A stretch of 64,000 nucleotides of DNA from Kovacikia minuta CCNUW1 (GCF_020091585.1 NZ_CP083582.1:2976001-3040000), one strand, 5' to 3'. Shown: positions 38,737 to 48,467, counted from the stretch's first letter. The notes: a model not told the origin generated them from the sequence alone. Numbers and translations are program-made.

Positions 38737-39231
38737 ATGAGTTGGTCTAGTTTACTGAAAGTATTAAGTGGCTTTTTCCTGGCGATCGCCCTGATTGCAG
38801 GAGGAAGCTATTTCGCAGTGCAACGAGTAATTGCCCAGTTTACCGCTCCGCCACCCAGACCGATTTTTCCTAACGACAAACCTGCTCCCAAAGCTAAGCC
38901 TGTAAAATCAAGTCAGCCCAGCGCTGCGGCTATCAGCCCCTCTCCCCAGCCCAGCGCAACCCCCAGCGCAGCCCCCAGCCCAACCCCCAGCGCAAAACCT
39001 TCTGCTAAAAAACCTGAATCTGAGGGCTATCGGGCACGAATTGTAATTTCTGAGGGACTGAATCTTCGAGAAGGTCCAGACCGAAACTCCAACCGGGTTG
39101 GAGGCGTAGAATACAACGATGAAATTACAATTCTTGAAGATAGCCCCGATAAAGAGTGGCAAAAGGTGCGGGTAGAGGGTAGCAATGTTGAAGGATGGAT
39201 TAAATCCGGCTATGCGGAGAAGCTGAACTGA
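38737..39231 (+). CDS. membrane-anchored SH3-domain protein
   Basis: About 164 residues: an N-terminal membrane segment (VLSGFFLAIALIAGGSYFAV), a Pro/Ser/Ala linker (ISPSPQPSATPSAAPSPTPS), then a bacterial SH3 domain (ARIVISEGLNLREGPDRNSN, NDEITILEDSPDKEWQKVRV, GWIKSGYAEKLN). Such domains bind peptidoglycan or peptides in the envelope. The ATG at 38737 is preferred over the GTG at 38722. It is 79 bp after the secreted-protein gene. Confidence 0.85.
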   Translation: MSWSSLLKVLSGFFLAIALIAGGSYFAVQRVIAQFTAPPPRPIFPNDKPAPKAKPVKSSQPSAAAISPSPQPSATPSAAPSPTPSAKPSAKKPESEGYRARIVISEGLNLREGPDRNSNRVGGVEYNDEITILEDSPDKEWQKVRVEGSNVEGWIKSGYAEKLN

Positions 39232-39374
39232 ATCAGTTATTAGTCTGGCTCGTAGAAAAGCCTTTGTATTCAAGGGGTAGTGCCTGTGTGCCTACCCCTT
39301 TAGTATTTGTGGCAATTTCTGAATGATTGCCCCTTCAAACTGGATAAAGATCGATCGCAAGCTTACTCCAACTG

Positions 39375-40682
39375 CTTAGTGGTGCAGAAAAGTTCCGAAA
39401 GCCAGATGAACAGGAGATCTCATGATGAGACAGGAGTGACAGAAAAGGGGATGACGTGGGATGCTCAAGTTTCCACACAAAAAGCAACTCCCAATGTCAA
39501 TCCCCCAACTGTATCGTCAACTGCAAACTCAATTGAGTCAATGGATTGTTCCTAAAGACCAACGCCACCTGCATGGGTTTTGTGAAAACGTGGCCGCGAT
39601 TTTGCAAGCGCAAAGCGCTTGTTTGAGCCATTGGCTGCCCTACTTGAGCCACCGAGACTGTCAGGCGCGCAGTCACATGGAGCGCTTAAACTATTTTGTT
39701 CACAATGCTCAGATTAACGCTGAGACCTTTTATGTACCACTGCTGAAGCAGTTTCTCAGTGCTTGGCAAGGGATGACAATGCTGCTGACGCTTGACACGA
39801 GTGTGCTGTGGGATCAGTATTGTTTGATTGAGGTGTGTCTGGTCTGGGGCGGTCGTTCAGTCGTGCTGGCTCAGCAGGTGTTAGAACACGGCAGTGCCAC
39901 CGTTGGCTTTGAAGACTACCGGGCCGTGTTAGAAACGGCACAACAACGATTGCCTCAAGATGTTCAGGTTACTTTGTTAGCAGACCGAGGTTTTGAACAC
40001 GGGGCCTTGATTCGCTGGCTACAACAGCAGCACTGGAATTGGGCAATTCGCGCCAAAGTGGACTTGAACGTCATCCTCTCAACGGGTAGAACTGCTGCGG
40101 TCGCTGATTTGTTGCCGCCACAAGGAGAAGCGTACCTGTTTCGCGAGGTGACGATTCTTCAAGACATTGACTGCCATCTTGCTACGGCTCATCTCAGTTT
40201 AGCAGGTGAAGCTTGGGCAGTCCTCTCCAACCTGCCGCCAACGTTAGCCACGTTTGAACTGTATGGTCAACGCTTTGGCGGAATTGAACCGCACTTCAAG
40301 GATTACAAGTCGGCTGCCTTTGACCTGATCCGTTCTCATTTGCGAGGTGCTGCTGCCCTCGGTTGCCTGCTGATGTTATTAGCAGCGGCAACGCTGATTG
40401 CCATTGCCATTGCAGTTGTTGCAGTCATCGAACAAGGACAAAGGACAGCCTTGGACTGGCACAGTCAGCGCGGCTTGAGTTTTTTACAATTAGGATTACG
40501 CGAAATTGAACGATTGGGGTATCTCAACTTGCCACTACCTCACTTAGCAACATTACCTCGCAAGAGTCCATCGGCGGCAACAGCTTCCCTCAAAAAACGC
40601 GTGCAATGGGAAACTCGGATTGAATTTTCCCGTGTCACTGTATTCTCATCTTGAGACTCCAAAAGTTTTCTGCACCACTAAG
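39375..40682 (+). mobile_element. IS4-like insertion sequence, complete
   Basis: 1308-bp element bounded by near-perfect inverted ends (CTTAGTGGTGCAGAAAAGTT at the left; its complement with two mismatches at the right). It is flanked by a perfect 9-bp direct repeat, CTCCAACTG, at 39366-39374 and 40683-40691, the expected target duplication. The transposase is intact. These features indicate a recent insertion into an intergenic site. Confidence 0.92.
39494..40654 (+). CDS. IS4-family DDE transposase
   Basis: 386 residues. The catalytic core is TMLLTLDTSVLWDQYCLIEV (first Asp), VTLLADRGFEHGALIRWLQQ (second Asp) and FGGIEPHFKDYKSAAFDLIR (Glu in the Y-(2)-R/G-x-x-E region). A helical hydrophobic stretch (LLMLLAAATLIAIAIAVVAV) follows. 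The ATG at 39494 is chosen over a start at 39461; both lie inside the element. The gene fills the IS and has no frame break. Confidence 0.9.
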   Translation: MSIPQLYRQLQTQLSQWIVPKDQRHLHGFCENVAAILQAQSACLSHWLPYLSHRDCQARSHMERLNYFVHNAQINAETFYVPLLKQFLSAWQGMTMLLTLDTSVLWDQYCLIEVCLVWGGRSVVLAQQVLEHGSATVGFEDYRAVLETAQQRLPQDVQVTLLADRGFEHGALIRWLQQQHWNWAIRAKVDLNVILSTGRTAAVADLLPPQGEAYLFREVTILQDIDCHLATAHLSLAGEAWAVLSNLPPTLATFELYGQRFGGIEPHFKDYKSAAFDLIRSHLRGAAALGCLLMLLAAATLIAIAIAVVAVIEQGQRTALDWHSQRGLSFLQLGLREIERLGYLNLPLPHLATLPRKSPSAATASLKKRVQWETRIEFSRVTVFSS

Positions 40683-40691
40683 CTCCAACTG

Positions 40692-41350
40692 TGAAAAATG
40701 TCTTGCTAACCAGCAGTTCGCGATCGACAAAAGGTTAATTGCTATCGCTGATGGTTAAATGATTAAGCCTCGCTGATAGCCGAACTGGGGCTCCGACAGA
40801 ATTTTGGCAAGCCAAGAATCGAAGCATTTTCCGAGCAGAAGTCTACCCTCCAGAGTAGTGATTCATAAAGGAAGCTGCACTATACCAAATTCAAATTGTT
40901 TCGGTTAATATTTAGGACGATTGTATTAAAAGAATCGGGGGTTTAATCGTTCTCCCAATCTGGAAGAGTTTAGGACGACTGTATTAAAAACAGCGCGCGG
41001 TATCGCTATCTATTTAATAGTTTCTTGTTCCGTTGCAACCAGTCAACTTCTTTTGCTCGTTAGGTTTGAGTTCGCTTCTTGTTGCCAGTTTGAGCCGTTA
41101 CCCCTCTAACCCAGTGCTGGTCAGAGAAATGAGCTTCAACTTAATTCTCAAAATTTTTGTGCTCATTTGTAGAACCAGGACTAGAATGTCATATCGCAAA
41201 AAATTGCCCATCGAATCGGGTCGGACTTCATCGCAAAATTTAAATTTTGCGACCAATTTGTCTTGGGTAATTGATTATTCTAGAATTTTGATAAAGAATA
41301 GAATAGATAGCCAAAAGTTGGCTGACGACCCAAGATTTTGCAGGAAACCT
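40692..41350. other. gene-free region with two 20-bp direct repeats
   Basis: 659 bp between the IS element and the next gene. It contains TTTAGGACGA(T/C)TGTATTAAAA at 40911-40930 and again at 40969-40988, 58 bp apart, upstream of the peptidoglycan-binding protein gene. A TACCAAATTCAAATTG segment at 40883 resembles one end of the MITE at 3379 but has no matching partner. No gene is recognised. Confidence 0.55.
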
Positions 41351-42100
41351 ATGAAAACCCTTGCGTACTTGCGGGCTAAACGCGCCTGCCAAATTTCTGA
41401 TGTGCCAACTACTTCAGCAACCTCAACCATTCCAACCCGCAAACAATTAGCTGGTTGGGCTGGTGCATTGATGCTGCTTCTCACCCCCGCCCTGATCCTG
41501 GCAACGACCGGGGAATCCCAGGCAAATTCCTCTTGTAGGGGGCGTTACCGTTCAGTTGGGTGTAGTAGTAAACATCATCGGCACGGCAGTTACTGTGGAG
41601 GCTTATCCATTGGCAGCTCAGGTCCCGCAGTTGCACTCCTGCAAGAAGGGTTAACAGGAGCTGGGTTCCCAGTTGGTATTGATGGCGTCTTTGGTTTTGA
41701 AACGGACCAGGCTGTACGCGCATTTCAGGCATCCAGTGGCTTGGCCCCTGATGGCTGTGTGGGACCTGCAACGGCCCAAGCACTGAGGTACGACAACCGT
41801 GTTGCGAGCCGCCGACCCATCAATTGTGATCAACCCCGCTGTCGTACCCCTGTTCCGCTGCCGACGCCCATTGGTCCAGTTGTTAGAGAAACGTTAAGAT
41901 TCGTTGTTGCCATCCCATCAGATAATCCAGAGAAGCTTTTCCGGGTTCAACGATTTGTACCAGGAGCATTTTTTGCAAGTTCCCGCCTGGGTACGTACAT
42001 TAATGCAGGTTCGTTTGTCGATCGCGCACCCGCCGAAGCAAGAGCATCAGAATTGCAGGCTTTCGGAATTGATGCCCAGGTCAGACATCGGGATTTCTAG
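41351..42100 (+). CDS. secreted peptidoglycan-binding protein with SPOR-like C-terminus
   Basis: The N-terminal membrane/signal segment (GWAGALMLLLTPALILATTG) precedes a PG_binding_1 domain: GSSGPAVALLQEGLTGAGFP, VGIDGVFGFETDQAVRAFQA, LAPDGCVGPATAQAL. The C-terminal part (TLRFVVAIPSDNPEKLFRVQ, then EARASELQAFGIDAQVR) resembles a SPOR-type fold. 249 residues from the ATG at 41351. The frame extends upstream to 41033, but that part lacks domain character. A wall-associated role is inferred. Confidence 0.82.
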   Translation: MKTLAYLRAKRACQISDVPTTSATSTIPTRKQLAGWAGALMLLLTPALILATTGESQANSSCRGRYRSVGCSSKHHRHGSYCGGLSIGSSGPAVALLQEGLTGAGFPVGIDGVFGFETDQAVRAFQASSGLAPDGCVGPATAQALRYDNRVASRRPINCDQPRCRTPVPLPTPIGPVVRETLRFVVAIPSDNPEKLFRVQRFVPGAFFASSRLGTYINAGSFVDRAPAEARASELQAFGIDAQVRHRDF

Positions 42101-42240
42101 GCGTGGGTTTCGACATACAGCCTTGGATCAATGCAGGATTTTGCTGCGTTCCTGGTAGTCGAAGTCAGTCATTGGTAGCGGGTAACGGGTAATTAGCCAG
42201 AGTTGCGATTATCCCTTACCCATTCATTGTTGGAAATCTC

Positions 42241-42699
42241 CTAAACGGGCAGCAACGATCGCTGACAGGAGGGACAAACCGCATGGATCGTGAGTTGGCA
42301 ATCCAGCAGGTGATATCCTTCTTTCTGTGCAGTTTTGGAGCCAATTTTGAGGATGGTATCGCTCTTAAACTCAATCGTTTTACTACAGCGAACACAGATC
42401 AAATGGTGATGGTGGTAAGGATAGGGTTGATTTAACTCATAGTGCTTGTGTCCCTCTGCCAGTTCCAATTCTCGCAAGATTCCCATCCGCGCCATCAGCT
42501 TTAGGGTTCGATAGATCGTAGACAGGCTAATTTCTTCCCCCTGACCCTTCAACGTATTGTAAAGATCTTCCGCGCTGAGATGATTTCCCTTAGCAAGATT
42601 TTGAAAAACTTGAAGAATGGTTTCCCGCTGGGGAGTCAGCCGCCAACCTTTCTCATTCAGTTCTGCCTTCAGCGAAGACACCGTGTAAGGAGCAACCAT
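42241..42699 (-). CDS. Fur-family transcriptional regulator
   Basis: 152 residues. The winged-helix part is GWRLTPQRETILQVFQNLAK, SAEDLYNTLKGQGEEISLST, IYRTLKLMARMGILREL. The metal-binding part has the HHHH stretch in NQPYPYHHHHLICVRCSKTI and a C-terminal CPSC pair. Sub-type (iron Fur, zinc Zur or peroxide PerR) cannot be fixed from sequence alone; both CxxC pairs are present. Inverted repeats just upstream (42706-42785) suggest autoregulation. The neighbouring M28 gene is transcribed towards it. Confidence 0.92.
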   Translation of the reverse strand: MVAPYTVSSLKAELNEKGWRLTPQRETILQVFQNLAKGNHLSAEDLYNTLKGQGEEISLSTIYRTLKLMARMGILRELELAEGHKHYELNQPYPYHHHHLICVRCSKTIEFKSDTILKIGSKTAQKEGYHLLDCQLTIHAVCPSCQRSLLPV

Positions 42700-42705
42700 A
42701 ACTGT

Positions 42706-42785
42706 CTTCTCAATAAGTCTTCTTTATTGAGAAGGATACACAATCTAACACCGATTTTCAAGTAGAGTTGCTTATTGAGAATAAG
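42706..42785 (-). promoter_or_regulatory. candidate Fur-family operator region
   Basis: The fur-like gene is preceded by CTTCTCAATAAG and CTTTATTGAGAAG (42706-42734), an inverted repeat with one extra base. A second palindrome, CTTATTGAGAATAAG, is at 42771-42785. All carry the TTCTCAATAA core reported for cyanobacterial Fur-family boxes, and the spacing to the start (7-86 bp) suits autoregulation. Confidence 0.6.
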
Positions 42786-43007
42786 TCTTGAAAAGGGTAA
42801 CTTTAGCTTAGGTTGATTTGTCAGCCAGGACACAGGATTTGGATAGCTGGGAAAGCAACAAACCTCAGCTTCTCGCAGAAACCTGAGTTTTGTCTTAGCA
42901 ATCGTTGCCTATAAGAGCGATTTTTATTCCACTTTAGATTTCAAACGTTACAGCGAGGAGAAGAAATAACTTTTATCCTTTATCCTTCTTCCTTTCCCTA
43001 CCCCCCC

Positions 43008-43850
43008 CTACAACCGCCGCAGGCCTTCGACCAGTCCTTGACAAACCCCTGTCATGAAATCAAGATCCAACGTTTCGATGCGATCGCTCGGTTTGTGATA
43101 GTTTGGGTTCCGCATAAATGCGGTATCGGTGACCATAATTGCCCGATAACCCCGATCCCAAAAGGGAGCGTGATCACTCAAGCGGGTTGCTTGCACAATC
43201 ATGCCGCGCTTCCCGGCAGGTAGCCACTCAGCAGGCACGCCCGCCTGACGGATACTACGGCTGAGATAGATTAAGTCGGGAATCGTTGCCACATTGCCAA
43301 TTAAGCCAATGAAGTTGCCGCGATCGGGGTAGAAGTATTGAAGCCCTGCCGGATACTTCTGGGAGTTGGGTTCGTTACTGCAATAACCCAGCATCTCTAG
43401 AGACAACATCAGGCGCACTGATTTCTGCCGTTGGGCAAGAGCCTGCGCGTATTCCGCACTGCCCAACAAACCATATTCCTCTAAATCAAAAGCAACAAGT
43501 TGAATCGGGTAGTAGGCAGGTTCTTCACTAAAAAGGCGTGCCAGTTCCAGCAGCACAGCCACCCCACTGGCGTTGTCATCTGCTCCCTGGGTGCCTGGAA
43601 CAGCGTCATAGTGAGCACCAATTAAAATCGGGGGTCTATTTGAACGACCCGCTTGAGCAGGCAAATTCAAAATCAAGTTTGTATGGTTTCGAGTTTTGAT
43701 TTTGAACTCGTGGGTTTCAACTGTTCCCCACTGCTCTAACTGTTGCCGAATATATTGCTGCACATAGAAATGCCCTTCGGTTGCTAAGTAAGGATCGCGT
43801 TCCCGACTAATCTGAATCAGGTGGGCACGCAACTGTTCCTTCAGATTCAT
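43008..43850 (-). CDS. M28-family metallo-aminopeptidase
   Basis: Zinc peptidase of the M28 family, 280 residues. Zinc ligands appear in ILIGAHYDAVPGTQGADDNA (His, bridging Asp), VAFDLEEYGLLGSAEY (Glu-Glu) and MLSLEMLGYC. The late IMVTDTAFMRNPNYHKPSDR has the final His. No signal peptide is visible in the chosen frame, so localisation is open. It lies between the fur-like gene and an IS110 element, and the spacer upstream holds no repeats. Confidence 0.88.
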   Translation of the reverse strand: MNLKEQLRAHLIQISRERDPYLATEGHFYVQQYIRQQLEQWGTVETHEFKIKTRNHTNLILNLPAQAGRSNRPPILIGAHYDAVPGTQGADDNASGVAVLLELARLFSEEPAYYPIQLVAFDLEEYGLLGSAEYAQALAQRQKSVRLMLSLEMLGYCSNEPNSQKYPAGLQYFYPDRGNFIGLIGNVATIPDLIYLSRSIRQAGVPAEWLPAGKRGMIVQATRLSDHAPFWDRGYRAIMVTDTAFMRNPNYHKPSDRIETLDLDFMTGVCQGLVEGLRRL

Positions 43851-44030
43851 GCTACTTCTCTAAGGATGGGATATCGATTTAAATGAACTTCTGGGCAAAT
43901 GTAAACAATCGTAGCGATTGTCTTGGGTGTCAAGGGGTTGAGGAACAACAGTTCACCTAAAAACGCCCAAGAGAAAGCGACAAACCGGAGGAGGGTTTGC
44001 GTGTCAGGGAGTGGAATGAAGGTGGACAAA

Positions 44031-45180
<1,150 letters not shown>

Positions 45181-45451
45181 TTAGGGGCGTCGGGTTACCT
45201 TCCCTCAACATACAAGGGGCGGGTTGGGTTGAGATGGTTGGTTGAGATGAATCGGTATGGACTAAACCCGTCCCTACAGGCATCTGCCCTATTCTCAATT
45301 TAATTGGGTATGAGTACTTTTTAAGATAACCAACGGTTTTACCTGTTTAAGATTTATTCAGGTCAAAACCTGTCGCAGGTGAGACGAAACCCTCCTCTGC
45401 TCCAGGTAATCTCCAGGTAATGATTAACTTTAATTTATTAGGAGTAGACCT
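45181..45451. other. gene-free leader of the rhomboid gene
   Basis: No gene is seen. The last 40 bases are AT-rich, with AGGAG about 9 bases before the GTG start of the next gene. The promoter is presumably here. Confidence 0.4.
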
Positions 45452-46222
45452 GTGGTTCCTTTACGGGATGATAATCCGACTCGAATTACGCCATACGTTA
45501 CCTATGGTTTGATTGCGGTCAACATTCTGGTTTTTCTATTTGAATCCAGCTTAATGGGTTCATCACTTTTAGAGCAATTTTTACGAACCTGGTCAGTGAT
45601 ACCCGCAGAGCTAAGTGCAAGTTTTCAAGGTGCTCCCCAGTATCCTCTGTTGCAAGAGGTTCCGACCCTCATTACTTCTCAATTTCTGCATGCCGGGTTG
45701 CTCCATATTGGTGGCAACATGCTCTATTTATGGATCTTTGGCAATAATGTTGAAGAACAAATGGGGCGAGTTCGGTTCCTGGTGTTTTATCTGTTATGTG
45801 GCGCTTTAGCTGCACTTGCCCAATGGTTTGTTGCGCCAGAATCCACCATTCCTTCCCTCGGTGCCAGTGGGGCGATCGCAGGCGTGATGGGCGCTTATAT
45901 CCTAAGATTCCCCCAGGTGAGAATTCTTACCCTTCTCCCCCTGTTCCTTTTCTTTACTACAATTCGGCTGCCTGCCATTGTTTACCTTGGCGTCTGGTTT
46001 GTCCAACAAGCACTGTATGGATTTGCCAGCTTTAATACACCGACAATGGTTGGCATGGAAGGGGGTGGAGTTGCCTACTGGGCACACGCAGGCGGGTTTG
46101 TCTTTGGTGCAGTCCTGGGACCGATCTTTGGGTTGTTCTCGAAACCCGCCGCTCCTAATATGGGACCGGATATACAATCTTCTGCCGGACAGTTGAATTT
46201 GGAGTCCCAGGATACCCCTTAA
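45452..46222 (+). CDS. rhomboid-family intramembrane serine protease
   Basis: 256 residues, six or seven membrane segments. The catalytic Ser is in IPSLGASGAIAGVMGAYIL (GASG) and the catalytic His in GVAYWAHAGGFVFGAVLG. The first loop has HAGLLHIGGNMLYLWIFGNN, typical of the family. The start is GTG at 45452 with AGGAG upstream. Substrates are unknown. The C-terminal tail is short and polar. Confidence 0.92.
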   Translation: MVPLRDDNPTRITPYVTYGLIAVNILVFLFESSLMGSSLLEQFLRTWSVIPAELSASFQGAPQYPLLQEVPTLITSQFLHAGLLHIGGNMLYLWIFGNNVEEQMGRVRFLVFYLLCGALAALAQWFVAPESTIPSLGASGAIAGVMGAYILRFPQVRILTLLPLFLFFTTIRLPAIVYLGVWFVQQALYGFASFNTPTMVGMEGGGVAYWAHAGGFVFGAVLGPIFGLFSKPAAPNMGPDIQSSAGQLNLESQDTP

Positions 46223-46281
46223 ATCACCGTCAACGCCACTTCCAGATAGCCGTCCTAAGACACAACCATTAATAGAGATAA

Positions 46282-46309
46282 TAGAGACGCTCCGGCGGAG
46301 TGTCTCTAC
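46282..46309. repeat. 28-bp palindromic repeat, family A
   Basis: Arms TAGAGACGCTCC and GGAGTGTCTCTA around GGC. Same core as 3082-3110. Located between the rhomboid and padR genes, which converge here, so it may also serve as a terminator. Confidence 0.7.
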
Positions 46310-46377
46310 AAGTTTTTGATGACAGGTTTCTACAAAAAGTTGCCCGATCGTTCTTGAGATGGGTATGACATTGGTAG

Positions 46378-46950
46378 TCAGCGGTCAACAGCACGCTGAT
46401 AATGGTCTAATTTCAACAACACCATTATTTCGTCATACCAGGTCAACCATCCTGTTTCGTAGTGAATTCCGCGTAACAGCGTCATGTATTGAAATTTGAG
46501 TATGTTTGACAGTGCTTGTGGATTTTTGAAGTACTGATTTTTAATTTCTTGATAAATGGCTAAGCGCTGCTGATGTTGTTGCCGATGCGTTTCTAGCTTG
46601 GTCAAGATCGTTTGATCTGACACGAGATGCCCGGCGTAAAGTTTTACGAGTAATTCATCTTTAATCACTGCCATCTCTTCGGATGCGGCAATCCATTGAC
46701 ACAACTGCTGTTTACCCAGTGCTGTTACTGCGTAGATCCGTTTGTCAGGTCGGTTTTCCTGCTGTACCGTTTCGGCTTGCAACCATTCCTTTTCTTCCAG
46801 ACGATTCAGTTCGCGGTAAATCTGCTGGAAACTGGCGCTCCAGAAAAAACCGACCGACCCTTCCACCGAGGGGTTAAACCTTTTGGCGAGGTCGTAACCG
46901 CTGCTGGGGGAGCAGATCAGTACAGACAGGATGGCATAGGTCAGAGACAT
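46378..46950 (-). CDS. PadR-family transcriptional regulator
   Basis: Winged-helix regulator: MSLTYAILSVLICSPSSGYD, LAKRFNPSVEGSVGFFWSAS, FQQIYRELNRLEEKEWLQAE and KRIYAVTALGKQQLCQWI. The C-terminal Vir-like helical domain (about 95-185) mediates dimerisation. The start at 46950 (ATG) is preferred to 46989, which would put part of the operator inside the gene. It is divergent from the gene at 47151, with a perfect palindrome between them. Confidence 0.92.
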   Translation of the reverse strand: MSLTYAILSVLICSPSSGYDLAKRFNPSVEGSVGFFWSASFQQIYRELNRLEEKEWLQAETVQQENRPDKRIYAVTALGKQQLCQWIAASEEMAVIKDELLVKLYAGHLVSDQTILTKLETHRQQHQQRLAIYQEIKNQYFKNPQALSNILKFQYMTLLRGIHYETGWLTWYDEIMVLLKLDHYQRAVDR

Positions 46951-46967
46951 CGATCGCAATTTGACAT

Positions 46968-47015
46968 ATTCAACTAATTGAGTATACATTAGATTTTATA
47001 CTCAATTAGTTGAAT
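46968..47015. promoter_or_regulatory. perfect 19-bp inverted repeat, likely PadR operator
   Basis: Arms 46968-46986 (ATTCAACTAATTGAGTATA) and 46997-47015 are perfectly complementary with a 10-bp spacer. The repeat lies 18 bp upstream of the padR start and about 136 bp upstream of the divergent gene. The size and position suit a PadR dimer site controlling both directions. Confidence 0.75.
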
Positions 47016-47047
47016 AATCTACTTAGTGAGTATCAACCCCCGGAACA

Positions 47048-47072
47048 CCGATTTCCAATTTGTAGAAATCGG
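47048..47072 (+). other. leader hairpin upstream of the PadR-linked gene
   Basis: CCGATTTC and GAAATCGG form an 8-bp stem with a 9-base loop, inside the presumed 5' untranslated leader of the gene at 47151. Could be a chance feature. Confidence 0.3.
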
Positions 47073-47150
47073 ATTTCTTCCAGCGGGGCTGACAAAATTT
47101 GGGTTCCCAAAACAGGAACTCGATTTCTTGACCAGTGTTCTAGGTATCCA

Positions 47151-47567
47151 ATGAAAAGGATTGCAAAGATGGCAAGTGCAAAAAGCTATTCCATTTATCA
47201 AGTCGATCTGCCGGAACACCCAGAAGCAGTTGTCTTCGTCAATGGCATTCTGGCTCGCGATCGCACGGGGTTCTTCTGGATGTGGAGAAATCTGTTATGG
47301 ATTAACAACGCCACTGCTAGAGCAGAGGGGTGTGTGCAAACAAAAGCTGGAATTTGTGGAGCCAATGAAGTGATTATGGTCAGTTATTGGCGTTCAGAAC
47401 GTGACCTGAAACAATTCTTTCGAGGTGAATCCCATCGGCGAATGGTGCAGTTTGTAATGAAACATCCTAATAGTCTCTGTTTATATAACGAGACCTATCA
47501 ACCGTGGCACAGTGGCAAATACAGCCATGAACCGCAAGGAATGGCAATGGTCTATAGGGCAGTTTAA
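47151..47567 (+). CDS. DUF4188-like protein (monooxygenase-like)
   Basis: About 138 residues. The C-terminal half, EVIMVSYWRSERDLKQFF, HRRMVQFVMKHPN and LYNETYQPWHSGKYSHEPQ, resembles DUF4188 proteins, which are relatives of small heme or flavin monooxygenases. The N-terminal half is RNLLWINNATARAEGCVQTK. The start at 47151 (MKRIAKM) or 47169. Divergent from padR and probably its target, as PadR regulators commonly control adjacent stress or detoxification genes. Confidence 0.6.
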   Translation: MKRIAKMASAKSYSIYQVDLPEHPEAVVFVNGILARDRTGFFWMWRNLLWINNATARAEGCVQTKAGICGANEVIMVSYWRSERDLKQFFRGESHRRMVQFVMKHPNSLCLYNETYQPWHSGKYSHEPQGMAMVYRAV

Positions 47568-47602
47568 CGCCCCAAAGAGCATGCACCGAAACTCAGATTC
47601 CC

Positions 47603-47635
47603 AGACTTCGGAGGTTTTCAAAACCTCCGAAGTCT
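47603..47635. terminator. 16-bp perfect hairpin, family B palindrome
   Basis: AGACTTCGGAGGTTTT pairs with AAAACCTCCGAAGTCT across a single central C. It lies just downstream of the DUF4188-like gene. The A/T core gives a terminator-like shape, and the GGAGGTTT arm recurs at 21423-21455. Confidence 0.6.
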
Positions 47636-47690
47636 AAGTTTGACCGTTTCTTTAAACCTGGAGCAACCTGAAAATCGTTCGGCTCACGTT

Positions 47691-48467
47691 ATGCTAACGA
47701 TAGAAAACTCAACGAAAGGGCATTCGCAGATGGTGGCGCATCCCTCCATTCCTCCCGCTGTGGAGATTCTCTATCCTGAAACAGACGGTCAACCAATGGC
47801 GGATAATACAGCGCAGTTTCGTTGGATCGTCACCATTAAGGAGAATCTCGAAATATTGTTCGCGGCTGATCCCACGGTCTTTGTCGCGGGGGATTTGTTG
47901 TGGTATCCCGTGGAAGGGAACAACAGGCTCTGTCAGGCTCCCGACGCAATGGTGGTCTTCGGCAGACCCAAGCAGGATCGCGGTTCATACCAACAATGGC
48001 GGGAAGAAAATATTGCCCCGCAAGTCGTGTTTGAAATTTTATCGCCAAGCAACACTGGGGCGGAAATGACGCGCAAGCTATTGTTTTACCAGCAATACGG
48101 CGTTGAGGAATACTATATTTATGACCCCAGTTGTAATGAGTTGGTTGGCTCTCGAAGGTTAGACCAGCACCTGGCTGAAATCACTGAGATTCAGGGATGG
48201 GTGAGTCCTCGGTTGGGGATTCGGTTTGAGTTAGACGAAACCACCCTTTGCATTTATGCGCCCAATGGCGATCGCTTCCTGACCCCGGTGGAACTTGCCG
48301 CCCAGCGTGACCAGGAACGCCAACGGGCTGACCAGGAGCAACAACGGGCTGACCAGGAACGCCAACGGGCTGACCAGGAGCAACAACGGGCTGACCAGGA
48401 GCAACAACGGGCTGATCGATTGGCTGCTAGATTACGCACAATGGGAATTGACCCAGATACGGGCTGA
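47691..48467 (+). CDS. Uma2-family endonuclease with coiled-coil heptad tail
   Basis: The Uma2 domain: VEILYPETDGQPMADNTAQF, LCQAPDAMVVFGRPKQDRGS (catalytic Asp), PQVVFEILSPSNTGAEMTRK and EEYYIYDPSCNELVG. The C-terminal extension (about 48300-48420) is five near-identical 21-bp units, reading ADQE(Q/R)QR in heptads, then RADRLAARLRTMGIDPDTG. It would form a charged coiled coil. The ATG at 47691 is chosen; a TTG at 47640 sits next to the hairpin, and MVAHPS at 47730 is another option. Confidence 0.83.
   Translation: MLTIENSTKGHSQMVAHPSIPPAVEILYPETDGQPMADNTAQFRWIVTIKENLEILFAADPTVFVAGDLLWYPVEGNNRLCQAPDAMVVFGRPKQDRGSYQQWREENIAPQVVFEILSPSNTGAEMTRKLLFYQQYGVEEYYIYDPSCNELVGSRRLDQHLAEITEIQGWVSPRLGIRFELDETTLCIYAPNGDRFLTPVELAAQRDQERQRADQEQQRADQERQRADQEQQRADQEQQRADRLAARLRTMGIDPDTG

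Noticed and set aside
41033-41350. N-terminal extension of the peptidoglycan-binding protein
   Set aside because: The extension lacks domain character and a ribosome binding site; the ATG at 41351 precedes a normal signal segment.
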